Shown here: positions 1 to 5,632 of the stretch, in pieces
Position numbering within the stretch: position 1 is the first letter of the stretch
Layout: every line of letters starts with the position of its first letter
Source: RGIG3009 sp045578625
GTDB lineage: Bacteria > Bacillota > Clostridia > Oscillospirales > Acutalibacteraceae
NCBI GenBank assembly: GCA_045578625.1
Contig: JAZNKN010000055.1
Coordinates: 1 to 7,867, forward strand
Reading direction: 5' to 3'
DNA length: 7,867 nt
Notes under the pieces: generated by a model
Seen by the model: only the letters and a program-made list of their open reading frames with translations
What the model was told of the DNA's origin: nothing
Databases searched by the model: none
Translations under genes and position numbers: made by a program

Positions 1-96
1 GCCGCACCAGGTCGCCCAAAAATCCACCAATACGGGTACGGGTGACTGGAATACCTCGGCTTCAAAATTCTGCTCGGTCAATACGATCTCCGCCAT
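1..96 (-). CDS. trxA: Thioredoxin, N-terminal part (runs off the left edge)
   Basis: The first 32 codons of a thioredoxin are present. The protein begins MAEIVLTEQNFEAEVF and reaches VDFWATWCG, so the window ends inside the WCGPC active site, just after Cys-Gly. Thioredoxin is a cytoplasmic dithiol protein that reduces disulfides in ribonucleotide reductase, peroxiredoxins and other partners. The spacing from the start to the active site is normal for the family. The start is ATG, with a GAGGAAGG ribosome binding site that overlaps the stop codon of the upstream reductase-like gene. The 14-base gap between the two genes indicates one operon and probably coupled translation. The gene symbol is by family only, since many Clostridia carry several thioredoxins. 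The fold is certain, but the second active-site cysteine is not visible. Confidence 0.93.
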   Translation of the reverse strand, partial: MAEIVLTEQNFEAEVFQSPVPVLVDFWATWCG

Positions 97-110
97 AACG
101 AACCTTCCTC

Positions 111-311
111 TCAGTCCTTGGATTTGTAATACAGCATACAGTGGCAAAAGCCCTCATACTCAGGGTCGCGGATCTGCTCCCGAAATTCGCGACACATACA
201 CTTGTTTTCCTCGGTACGCTCCCGACGGCAGGGGCAATAGCCGCCGGTCTGCTCCAGACCCTCCTTGACAACGCGGACGATCTCCTCGTCCGGATTCAAC
301 GTGATCTTCAA
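111..311 (-). CDS. Ferredoxin-thioredoxin reductase catalytic-subunit-like [4Fe-4S] protein
   Basis: This is a 66-residue protein with three Cys-x-Cys pairs: C26-P-C28, C38-M-C40 and C56-H-C58. The CPCR and final CHC motifs mark the ferredoxin-thioredoxin reductase catalytic (beta) family. In that family four cysteines hold a [4Fe-4S] cluster and two form the redox disulfide that passes electrons from ferredoxin to thioredoxin. The outer pairs keep the 32-residue span known from plant and cyanobacterial enzymes, but the middle pair lies about seven residues earlier. The protein is also much shorter than those of oxygenic phototrophs, and no variable subunit is visible. The start is TTG at 309-311: AGGAGG lies eight bases upstream and no in-frame ATG fits. 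Thioredoxin follows 14 bases downstream, so thioredoxin is the likely partner. Assigning individual cysteines to cluster or disulfide is inference. Confidence 0.85.
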   Translation of the reverse strand: MKITLNPDEEIVRVVKEGLEQTGGYCPCRRERTEENKCMCREFREQIRDPEYEGFCHCMLYYKSKD

Positions 312-319
312 CGCTATCG

Positions 320-325
320 CCTCCT
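320..325 (-). promoter_or_regulatory. Ribosome binding site fixing the TTG start of the FTR-like gene
   Basis: AGGAGG on the minus strand, eight bases before the TTG at 309-311. It is a near-perfect Shine-Dalgarno sequence. Upstream ATG codons are in other frames, so this site decides the unusual start codon. Confidence 0.8.
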
Positions 326-333
326 TTGAAAAT

Positions 334-362
334 AGTATACCACATCCTCCGATGAATGAAAA
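334..362 (-). promoter_or_regulatory. Probable housekeeping promoter of the FTR-like/thioredoxin operon
   Basis: On the minus strand TATACT (334-339) is preceded by TTTTCA (357-362) with a 17-base spacer. The -10 matches the sigma-A consensus at five of six positions and the -35 at four of six. Transcription would begin near 328, giving a leader of under 20 bases that contains the ribosome binding site. It is assigned by pattern only. Confidence 0.6.
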
Positions 363-385
363 CCTCTTTTTTGTAATTTTAAGGC

Positions 386-414
386 TTGTACAAACAAAAA
401 AAGCGTGCTATACT
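386..414 (+). promoter_or_regulatory. Probable housekeeping promoter of valS
   Basis: TTGTAC (386-391) and TATACT (409-414) are 17 bases apart on the plus strand. The -10 is strong and the -35 weak. Transcription would start near 421, about 30 bases before the valS ATG. That leader has room only for the ribosome binding site, not for a T-box. The promoter lies back to back with the promoter of the minus-strand redox operon. Confidence 0.6.
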
Positions 415-449
415 TTCTTATATATTGTCTGAAATCTGGAGGACGGTTT

Positions 450-3140
450 ATGTCAACGAACAAAGAACTTGCCAAAACATACGAACCTCGGGACGTAGAA
501 GACCGCATCTACCAATTCTGGGTAGACGGCGGTTGGTTCCACGCTGAGCCCGATCCCGATAAAACGCCGTATACCATCGTCATCCCGCCCCCGAACATCA
601 CGGGACAGCTGCACATGGGTCACGCACTGGACAACACGCTGCAGGATATCCTCATCCGTTTTAAGCGGATGCAGGGCTTTGCGACGCTGTGGCTGCCCGG
701 CACCGACCACGCGTCCATCGCCACCGAGGCGAAGGTGGTGGGGGCCATGCGCAAGGAAGGCCTAACCAAGGATATGCTGGGTCGTGACGGTTTTCTGGAG
801 CGCGCCTGGGCGTGGAAAAACCAATACGGCAACCGCATCGTCAGCCAGCTGAAAAAGCTTGGCTCGAGCTGTGACTGGGAGCGCGAGCGCTTCACGATGG
901 ACGAGGGCTGCTCCAAGGCGGTGCGCGAGGTGTTCGTACGCCTGTACGAGGAGGGCCTCATCTACCGCGGCAACCGTATGGTCAACTGGTGTCCGCATTG
1001 CCACACCTCCATCTCCGACGCCGAGGTGGAATACGAGGAGCGCGACGGTCACTTCTGGCACCTGCTGTACACCGTCAAGGAGACCGGCGAGCAGCTGGAG
1101 CTGGCTACCACACGTCCCGAAACGATGTTGGGCGATACCGCCGTTGCCATCAACGCTGAGGATCCGCGCTATGCGCATCTGCACGGCTGCCACGTCATTC
1201 TGCCGTTGGTCGGCCGCGAGCTGCCCATCGTCTGCGACGAGCACGCCGATATGACCAAGGGTACCGGCGTGGTGAAGATCACTCCGGCGCACGATCCCAA
1301 CGACTTTGAGGTCGGCCGCCGCCACGATCTGCCGCTGATCCGTGTGTTTACCTACGACGGTCTGATGACCGGTGCTGCCGACAAGGCTGCTGCCGACGAG
1401 CTGCGCGCTTCCGGTAAGGCTGCCGCAGACGAGCCGGAGGTGCTGGATTGCGGTAAGTATGCCGGTATGACCACCGCCGAAGCCCGCCGCGCCATTCTGG
1501 AGGATCTGGAAGCCGGCGGTTATCTGAAGGAGACCGAAGATCACCGTCACGACGTCGGCACCTGCTACCGCTGCCACTCCACCATCGAGCCGATGGTGTC
1601 CAAACAGTGTTTCGTCAAGATGGAGCCTCTCGCCGGTCCTGCGATAGAATCGGTGGAAAAGGGCGAGATCCGCTTTGTGCCGGAACGCTTCACCAAGAAC
1701 TATATGAACTGGATGCGCGGCACGCGTGACTGGTGCATTTCCCGTCAGCTGTGGTGGGGTCACCAGATCCCGGCGTGGTACTGCGATGCGTGCGGCGCTA
1801 CCGTCGTTTCCAAAGAAGATCCCACCGCTTGCCCGCACTGCGGCGGCAAGCTGACCCAGGATCCCGACACGCTGGATACCTGGTTCTCCTCCGCTCTGTG
1901 GCCGTTCAGCACGATGGGCTGGCCGGACGATACGGAGGACCTCCGGTACTTCTACCCCACCAACACGTTGGTGACGGGCTATGATATCATCGGCTTCTGG
2001 GTCAGCCGTATGATCTTCTCAGGTCTCGCCTACACCGGCAAGGCACCGTTCCAGACGGTGCTGATCCACGGTCTGGTGCGCGACTCGCAGGGCCGTAAGA
2101 TGTCCAAGTCACTCGGCAACGGCATCGATCCGCTCGAGATCATCGACCAGTACGGCGCGGACGCGCTGCGCTTTATGCTGGCAACCGGCAACAGCCCCGG
2201 AAACGATATGCGCTTCATGAACGACAAGGTGGAAGCGTCGCGTAACTTTGCCAATAAACTGTGGAACGCCGCGCGTTTCATCCTGATGAATATCGGCGAC
2301 AACGACGTGCCGCTGACGCTGCCCGACGAGCTGACGTTGGAGGACAAGTGGATCGTCTCGCGCTTCAACACTCTGGTGCAGGCTGTCACCGAAAATCTGG
2401 ATAAGTTTGAACTGGGTATCGCCGTGCAGAAGCTGTACGATTTCATTTGGGACAACTTCTGCGACTGGTACATCGAGCTGTGCAAGGCACGTCTGCAGGG
2501 CGAAAACGCCGGCGCGGCGCGTCAGGTGCTGGTGTACGTGATGACCGGTATGCTGCGTCTGCTGCATCCGTTTATGCCGTTTGTCACCGAGGAGATCTGG
2601 CAGTCGCTGCCGCACAAGGGCGACGCGCTGATGATCGCTCCGTGGCCGGTGTACGATGCCGCGCTGTCCTTCCCTGAGGAGGAGAAGGAGATGGAGCGCA
2701 TCATGGAAGCCATCGGTGCGATCCGTAACCGCCGCGGCGAGATGAACGTCCCGCCGTCCCGCAAGGCTCAGGTGTTTGTGGAGACCGCGTTTGCCGCGAC
2801 CTTTGAAAAGGGTGTGCCGTTCATTCTGCGTCTTGCCTCCGCTTCGGAGGTACAGGTCGGTGCCGCCTTTGATCTCCCCGGTGCTGTCAGCATCGTAACC
2901 GCCGACGCCACCATCAAGATCCCGCTGGACGATCTGGTGGACAAGGCAGCGGAGCGTGCGCGCCTGCAGAAGGAAAAGGACAACGTACAAAAGCAGCTTG
3001 ACGGCGTGAATGTGCGCCTGTCCAACCCCGCCTTCACCGATAAGGCGCCCGCCAACGTCGTGCAGACCGCCCGCGATCAAGCGGCTCGTCTGCAGGAAAA
3101 GCTGGCGCTGTTGGAGCAGAGCCTGGCACAGCTGCAGTAA
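450..3140 (+). CDS. valS: Valyl-tRNA synthetase
   Basis: This class I synthetase of 896 residues charges tRNA-Val with valine in the cytoplasm. The first signature, HMGH, is at residues 55-58 after the PPPNITG strand, and the second, KMSKS, at 550-554. The editing (CP1) domain is shown by ATTRPETMLGDTAV (219-232) and TGTGVVKITPAHDPND near 270-285. CxxC pairs at 181-184, 372-375, 445-448 and 461-464 are probable zinc ligands. The anticodon-binding helices follow from about 630, and the C-terminal coiled-coil arm spans about 825-895 and is rich in Lys, Glu and Gln. Length is normal for bacterial ValS. The start is the ATG at 450, with GGAGGA six bases upstream. A longer reading from GTG at 405 would place coding sequence over the promoter -10. 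The thioesterase follows after 11 bases, probably cotranscribed. Confidence 0.98.
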   Translation: MSTNKELAKTYEPRDVEDRIYQFWVDGGWFHAEPDPDKTPYTIVIPPPNITGQLHMGHALDNTLQDILIRFKRMQGFATLWLPGTDHASIATEAKVVGAMRKEGLTKDMLGRDGFLERAWAWKNQYGNRIVSQLKKLGSSCDWERERFTMDEGCSKAVREVFVRLYEEGLIYRGNRMVNWCPHCHTSISDAEVEYEERDGHFWHLLYTVKETGEQLELATTRPETMLGDTAVAINAEDPRYAHLHGCHVILPLVGRELPIVCDEHADMTKGTGVVKITPAHDPNDFEVGRRHDLPLIRVFTYDGLMTGAADKAAADELRASGKAAADEPEVLDCGKYAGMTTAEARRAILEDLEAGGYLKETEDHRHDVGTCYRCHSTIEPMVSKQCFVKMEPLAGPAIESVEKGEIRFVPERFTKNYMNWMRGTRDWCISRQLWWGHQIPAWYCDACGATVVSKEDPTACPHCGGKLTQDPDTLDTWFSSALWPFSTMGWPDDTEDLRYFYPTNTLVTGYDIIGFWVSRMIFSGLAYTGKAPFQTVLIHGLVRDSQGRKMSKSLGNGIDPLEIIDQYGADALRFMLATGNSPGNDMRFMNDKVEASRNFANKLWNAARFILMNIGDNDVPLTLPDELTLEDKWIVSRFNTLVQAVTENLDKFELGIAVQKLYDFIWDNFCDWYIELCKARLQGENAGAARQVLVYVMTGMLRLLHPFMPFVTEEIWQSLPHKGDALMIAPWPVYDAALSFPEEEKEMERIMEAIGAIRNRRGEMNVPPSRKAQVFVETAFAATFEKGVPFILRLASASEVQVGAAFDLPGAVSIVTADATIKIPLDDLVDKAAERARLQKEKDNVQKQLDGVNVRLSNPAFTDKAPANVVQTARDQAARLQEKLALLEQSLAQLQ

Positions 3141-3151
3141 GGAGCATCGTG

Positions 3152-3880
3152 ATGCGTTACTGCGTGGAGTATGAGATCCTCTCGCACGATACCGGTCACA
3201 ACGGCGAGGTGCATCCCTCAGCCATCTGCCGCTATTTTCAGGAGGCTGCCGACGGCCAGATGCGCGCCGACGGCCCCACCTACCGCGAACTCATCGCGCA
3301 GGGCTACTCGTTTGTGCTGAGCCGTCTGAACGTCACGGTGCATCGTACCCTGCGCGCGTACGACAAGGTAACGGTACAGACCTGGGCGTACGATCCGCCG
3401 CGCGGCGTATCGTTTGAGAGATATTATCAAATGTACCGCGGCGACGAGCTGGTGGCCGAGGCCGCCAGCGTGTGGGCGCTGCTCAACCTGAACACCGCGA
3501 CGCTGTGTCGCGTGGGTGAGGTCACGCTGCACTACGGTACCGACGAGCCTCTCCCCCTCTCCTGCCGTTTCCGTATGCCGACGATGGAGCTGGAGGACGC
3601 GGGCATCCGTACCGTGCGATATTCCGACGTAGACATCAACAACCACATGAACAACACCCGCTATGCGGATATGCTGTGTGATTTCCTGCCGGAGATCGAT
3701 CGGCTGCATATCACCGGTGTGCAGATCCATTACGTAGCGGAAGCACCGCTGGGCGACACGCTCACCGTGCGCCGCGCCATGACCGAGGAGGACGGGCATC
3801 CGGTCTTCTGGTTTGAGACGTTGCGCGGCGACGGCAGCTGCAACGTTCGCGCACGGATCGATGCGGAGTATTTGGAATAA
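3152..3880 (+). CDS. Acyl-ACP thioesterase (FatA/FatB-type double hotdog)
   Basis: This 242-residue protein matches the bacterial acyl-ACP thioesterase family, which releases free fatty acids from acyl carrier protein in the cytoplasm. Two hotdog repeats are visible. The first runs from about residue 1 to 130 (HPSAICRYFQEAADGQM, then ASVWALLNLNT at 105-115). The second, from about 150, carries the catalytic signature VDINNHMNNTRYADML at 160-175. D161, N163 and H165 match the Asp-Asn-His set of the plant enzymes, and E197 is a candidate for the fourth residue. The start is ATG at 3152, seven bases after AAGGAG; the GTG just before it is too close to that site. The ribosome binding site overlaps the valS stop region, so translation coupling with valS is likely. 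Chain-length preference cannot be told. A perfect palindromic terminator begins eight bases after the stop. Confidence 0.9.
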   Translation: MRYCVEYEILSHDTGHNGEVHPSAICRYFQEAADGQMRADGPTYRELIAQGYSFVLSRLNVTVHRTLRAYDKVTVQTWAYDPPRGVSFERYYQMYRGDELVAEAASVWALLNLNTATLCRVGEVTLHYGTDEPLPLSCRFRMPTMELEDAGIRTVRYSDVDINNHMNNTRYADMLCDFLPEIDRLHITGVQIHYVAEAPLGDTLTVRRAMTEEDGHPVFWFETLRGDGSCNVRARIDAEYLE

Positions 3881-3888
3881 TAACATAC

Positions 3889-3926
3889 AAACAGCGAGCA
3901 GGTTCGATCGAACCTGCTCGCTGTTT
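3889..3926. terminator. Perfect 38-bp palindromic terminator, copy A (bidirectional)
   Basis: The sequence reads AAACAGCGAGCAGGTTC, centre GATC, then the exact reverse complement, giving 19-bp arms with no mismatch. It starts eight bases after the thioesterase stop. Its last two bases form part of the stop codon of the convergent SLOG gene. Flanking A and T bases on both sides fit a bidirectional rho-independent terminator, though the T tract is only three long on each side. A second copy with three changes lies at 4565-4602. Confidence 0.85.
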
Positions 3927-4260
3927 ATGATGACATCCGAACAATACGCATCTCTTTGCCAAGTTTAGCGCAATAGTCAATAGTAAACTTCGTTCCACGC
4001 GACTTGCCATCCCAAAAAACGAGCACCACATCGGCATATTCGACAATTTGCATATTGCGTCGCAAAGGAGCGGCTCTACCATACTGAGAATATGCAGGGA
4101 AAAACTCTTTCAACGGAATTCCATTGGCAATAGCATAATTCTGAGCGCAAGCATCAACACCCTTTGCTCCACCGGAAACAATCTCTGTCACTTGTTCCGG
4201 TAAATACTCCTCAAGATTAGAAATATTCAAATTTCGTGAACCGACAATCGCAACTTTCAT
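3925..4260 (-). CDS. SLOG-fold (DUF2493/YspA-like) nucleotide-binding protein
   Basis: This 111-residue protein has the SLOG Rossmann-like pattern shared with DprA, LOG and the DUF2493 group. The opening strand is VAIVGSR (3-9) and the nucleotide-loop motif is SGGAKGVD (29-36). FPAYSQYGRAAPLRRN (54-69) contains the conserved Gly-Arg and Arg-Asn, and DVVLVFWDGKSRGT (77-90) ends the core. Family members bind nucleotides or nucleotide-derived ligands; several are proposed sensors in phages or conflict systems, but the specific ligand is unknown. No membrane segment or signal peptide is seen. The start is ATG with GGGGTG upstream, the same leader text as the divergent ribbon-helix-helix gene. The stop codon TAA overlaps palindrome A by two bases. 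It is shorter than DprA and lacks its extra domains, so it is not DprA itself. A link to the adjacent DNA-binding protein is inferred from shared control only. Confidence 0.85.
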   Translation of the reverse strand: MKVAIVGSRNLNISNLEEYLPEQVTEIVSGGAKGVDACAQNYAIANGIPLKEFFPAYSQYGRAAPLRRNMQIVEYADVVLVFWDGKSRGTKFTIDYCAKLGKEMRIVRMSS

Positions 4261-4275
4261 ATTACACCCCTAAAT

Positions 4276-4328
4276 TTATTGCGTCACTTTTATGTCATTA
4301 TACCACCATTTTGGTTTTGACGCAATAA
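4276..4328. promoter_or_regulatory. Candidate operator: 11-bp inverted repeat between the islet promoters
   Basis: TTATTGCGTCA at 4276-4286 is exactly repeated inverted as TGACGCAATAA at 4318-4328. The right arm overlaps the -35 of the SLOG promoter. Further GTCA/TGAC cores lie at 4294-4297, 4340-4343 and 4366-4369, two of them within TGTCATTATA or its near copy TATAATGACG. Ribbon-helix-helix dimers bind short repeated half-sites, so the neighbouring gene product may autoregulate here. The repeat is seen directly; its role is inference. Confidence 0.5.
4297..4325 (-). promoter_or_regulatory. Probable promoter of the SLOG gene
   Basis: On the minus strand a perfect TATAAT (4297-4302) follows TTGCGT (4320-4325) with a 17-base spacer. 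It lies about 40 bases upstream of the SLOG start and overlaps the plus-strand promoter for the ribbon-helix-helix gene. Confidence 0.55.
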
Positions 4329-4340
4329 TTACATTATAAT
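4311..4340 (+). promoter_or_regulatory. Probable promoter of the ribbon-helix-helix gene
   Basis: A perfect TATAAT (4335-4340) follows a weak TTGGTT (4311-4316) with an 18-base spacer. Its -35 lies inside the spacer of the opposite promoter, so the two promoters may compete or be repressed together. Confidence 0.5.
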
Positions 4341-4382
4341 GACGACATATTGAAGAAAAAATAATGTCATTGGGGTGTAAAA

Positions 4383-4559
4383 ATGAAAGATAATTTCTTG
4401 CGTTATACCTTACGAGTTGATCGCACGTTATTTCAAAAATTTCGTTATATTGCAGAATCCAAAGGCCGTTCTGCCAACAGAGAGATCGAGCAGTATCTCA
4501 AACGATGTGTTTCGACCTATGAGAAAGAAAACGGTGAGATCGCGTTGGATGACAACTGA
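4383..4559 (+). CDS. Arc-like ribbon-helix-helix DNA-binding protein (58 residues)
   Basis: This small gene encodes 58 residues beginning MKDNFLRYTLRVD and ending in an acidic tail. The pattern is that of the Arc/MetJ ribbon-helix-helix fold. It has a short strand with alternating polar residues (LRYTLRV, 6-12), a first helix (LFQKFRYIAESKG, 16-28), the turn GRSAN, and a second helix (REIEQYLKRCVSTYEK, 33-48). Such proteins dimerise and insert the strand pair into the DNA major groove; many are autorepressors, antitoxins or phage regulators. The start is ATG, preceded by GGGGTGTAA, an atypical Shine-Dalgarno sequence identical to that of the divergent SLOG gene. No toxin gene is adjacent in the same direction. 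It probably controls the shared intergenic region, but that is inferred. The stop is five bases before palindrome B. Confidence 0.85.
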   Translation: MKDNFLRYTLRVDRTLFQKFRYIAESKGRSANREIEQYLKRCVSTYEKENGEIALDDN

Positions 4560-4564
4560 TATGT

Positions 4565-4604
4565 AAACAGCGAGCAGGTTCAGTCGAGCCTGCTCGCTGT
4601 TTTT
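4565..4604. terminator. Palindromic terminator, copy B
   Basis: The arms AAACAGCGAGCAGGTTC and GAGCCTGCTCGCTGTTT form a 17-bp stem with one G-U wobble and the four-base loop AGTC. TTTTT at 4600-4604 makes it a good rho-independent terminator for the ribbon-helix-helix gene on the plus strand. It also lies just downstream of the minus-strand dehydrogenase remnant. It differs from copy A only at three central positions. Confidence 0.85.
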
Positions 4605-4605
4605 G

Positions 4606-4780
4606 TTACGCTGTGATGATGAATTTACCCTGTGCGCGGCGTTTGCCTCCCGCGAGGATCGCGGGAAGCTCTTTCAGCTCTCGGTAGCGTACACCATCCA
4701 ACTTGCGTCGATCTCCCCCGAGGCGATCAGGTCAATGGCGCGCTTTGGGGTATAGGGGTTGGCAAACCATGTTTTGAGCG
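4606..4780 (-). pseudogene. 3' remnant of a medium-chain (zinc-type) alcohol dehydrogenase, frameshifted
   Basis: On the minus strand, codons from about 4780 read LKTWFANPYTPKRAIDLIA, then SGEIDASWMVYATES and a stop. Moving one base near 4674-4678 restores LKELPAILAGGKRRAQGKF and IITA, ending at TAA (4606-4608). The joined text looks like the extreme C-terminus of the medium-chain dehydrogenase family: an RAIDLIASGEID helix, the ELPAIL segment and a final GKFIIT strand. I infer a one-base deletion and loss of the rest of the gene, since the next plus-strand gene starts less than 100 bases away. The family assignment rests on a short tail and is tentative. Substrate cannot be told; a polyol or sugar dehydrogenase would suit the neighbouring catabolic pair. 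Confidence 0.5.
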
Positions 4781-4794
4781 TATTTGCAATATAA

Positions 4795-4822
4795 TTGACA
4801 AAAAACGCAATGGAAATAAACG
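4795..4822 (+). promoter_or_regulatory. Weak candidate promoter of the isomerase/oxidoreductase operon
   Basis: A perfect -35 hexamer TTGACA (4795-4800) is followed 16 bases later by a poor -10, TAAACG (4817-4822). The distance to the gene start at 4877 is reasonable. A weak -10 may mean activator dependence or that the true promoter is elsewhere. No clear catabolite-response site was seen. Confidence 0.3.
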
Positions 4823-4876
4823 GCATGATTCTCTATCATTAAAGGCAGAAAACCGTAAGTAAACGGAGGGAAAACA

Positions 4877-5629
4877 ATGCGCAAGATCGGTGTTGCAGAT
4901 TACGGCATGAACGTCTGGTACGGCGGCTTCATGGACTATGAGCAGCGGATGCAGGACCTCAAGGCCATCGGCTACGACGGCATTGAGCGTCTGACCCCCA
5001 TTGACGCCGCGGATGCGCTGAACAAGGCAACCACGCTGGCGAAGCTGGGTATGGATTTTGCTACGGTGCTGGCTCCGTCGTTGGAACTCAAGGTGCAGTG
5101 GACGGCCGCGTTCAAAAAGGAGTACATCTGGACGGACGTGCAGGCCAACCATTCGCAGGATTCACTGGACACCTACTGCCGCCGTGTCAACTATCTGGCC
5201 GCGGCTTGCAAAAAGTACGGTATCAAGACGGCGGTACACAACCATCTCGGCTGCATCGTCGAGACTCAAGAACAGCTTGAGATATTCCTGGAGAAATGCC
5301 CGGACGCCGGTCTCGTGTTCGACGTGGGTCACATGGCGGTCGCCGGCGGTAACGTGCGCGAGATCATGGACAAGTACTATGATCGCATCGTTGCCATCCA
5401 CCTGAAGGAGTGGGTGTCGACCGATCCCGATGCGAAGGATTGGTGGGATCGCGGCTACTTCTGCGGTCTGAAGCAGGGCAACTTCCCTGTCGATAACGAA
5501 TACGTAGTGAAAACGGCCGTGGAAAAGGGCTACGACAAGTGGATCTTTATTGAGCATGATACGCATCTGCGCGAGCCGCTGGAGGATCTCGCAGAAAGCC
5601 GTGCAATTTTGAGAGAGTGGGGTGTGTAA
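4877..5629 (+). CDS. Sugar phosphate isomerase/epimerase-family TIM barrel (IolE-like)
   Basis: This 250-residue protein belongs to the xylose-isomerase-like TIM-barrel family (AP endonuclease 2 fold). Candidate metal and active-site residues fall at the usual strand ends: H121 and H123 in AVHNHLG with E129 nearby, D149 and H152 in VFDVGHMAVAGG, H175 in AIHLKEW, and E226 in FIEHD. The TAVHNHLGCIVET stretch and the late GYFCGLKQGNFPVD segment resemble IolE-type inosose dehydratases and hydroxypyruvate-isomerase-like proteins more than DNA repair enzymes. It is probably a cytoplasmic metal-dependent isomerase, epimerase or dehydratase acting on a keto-sugar or inositol derivative. The start is ATG, with GGAGGG six bases upstream. 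It is followed three bases after its stop by a Gfo/Idh/MocA oxidoreductase, so the two probably act in one pathway. The exact substrate is unknown. Confidence 0.85.
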   Translation: MRKIGVADYGMNVWYGGFMDYEQRMQDLKAIGYDGIERLTPIDAADALNKATTLAKLGMDFATVLAPSLELKVQWTAAFKKEYIWTDVQANHSQDSLDTYCRRVNYLAAACKKYGIKTAVHNHLGCIVETQEQLEIFLEKCPDAGLVFDVGHMAVAGGNVREIMDKYYDRIVAIHLKEWVSTDPDAKDWWDRGYFCGLKQGNFPVDNEYVVKTAVEKGYDKWIFIEHDTHLREPLEDLAESRAILREWGV

Positions 5630-5632
5630 CGT

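Larger units (their letters stand above)
3889..4602. other. Two-gene SLOG + ribbon-helix-helix islet between near-identical palindromes
   Basis: The islet holds two divergent small genes whose stop codons touch, or lie five bases from, the two 38-bp palindromes. The palindromes agree at 35 of 38 positions. The repeat period is 676 bases. Composition is far more AT-rich than the flanking genes, most strongly in the control region. No transposase, integrase or obvious target duplication other than the palindromes is present. I infer a horizontally acquired or mobilised cassette. Independent duplication of a genomic terminator repeat is the alternative. Confidence 0.5.

Noticed and set aside
405..449. 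GTG-initiated N-terminal extension of valS
   Set aside because: It would overlap the promoter -10 and has no ribosome binding site; the ATG at 450 has GGAGGA six bases upstream.
762..1838. 358-codon open frame opposite valS
   Set aside because: It is antisense to a highly conserved synthetase, low-complexity in composition and lacks a ribosome binding site; a GC-rich shadow.
4261..4559. Conventional toxin-antitoxin operon
   Set aside because: The genes are divergent rather than co-directional and the SLOG protein is not a known toxin family; kept only as a loose possibility.
3889..4602. Classical insertion sequence bounded by the palindromes
   Set aside because: No transposase is encoded and the repeats are self-palindromic terminators, not IS ends; only a cassette or repeat-mediated event remains plausible.
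4632..4862. 76-codon plus-strand open frame upstream of the isomerase
   Set aside because: It lies opposite the dehydrogenase remnant, has no recognisable motif and lacks a good ribosome binding site.
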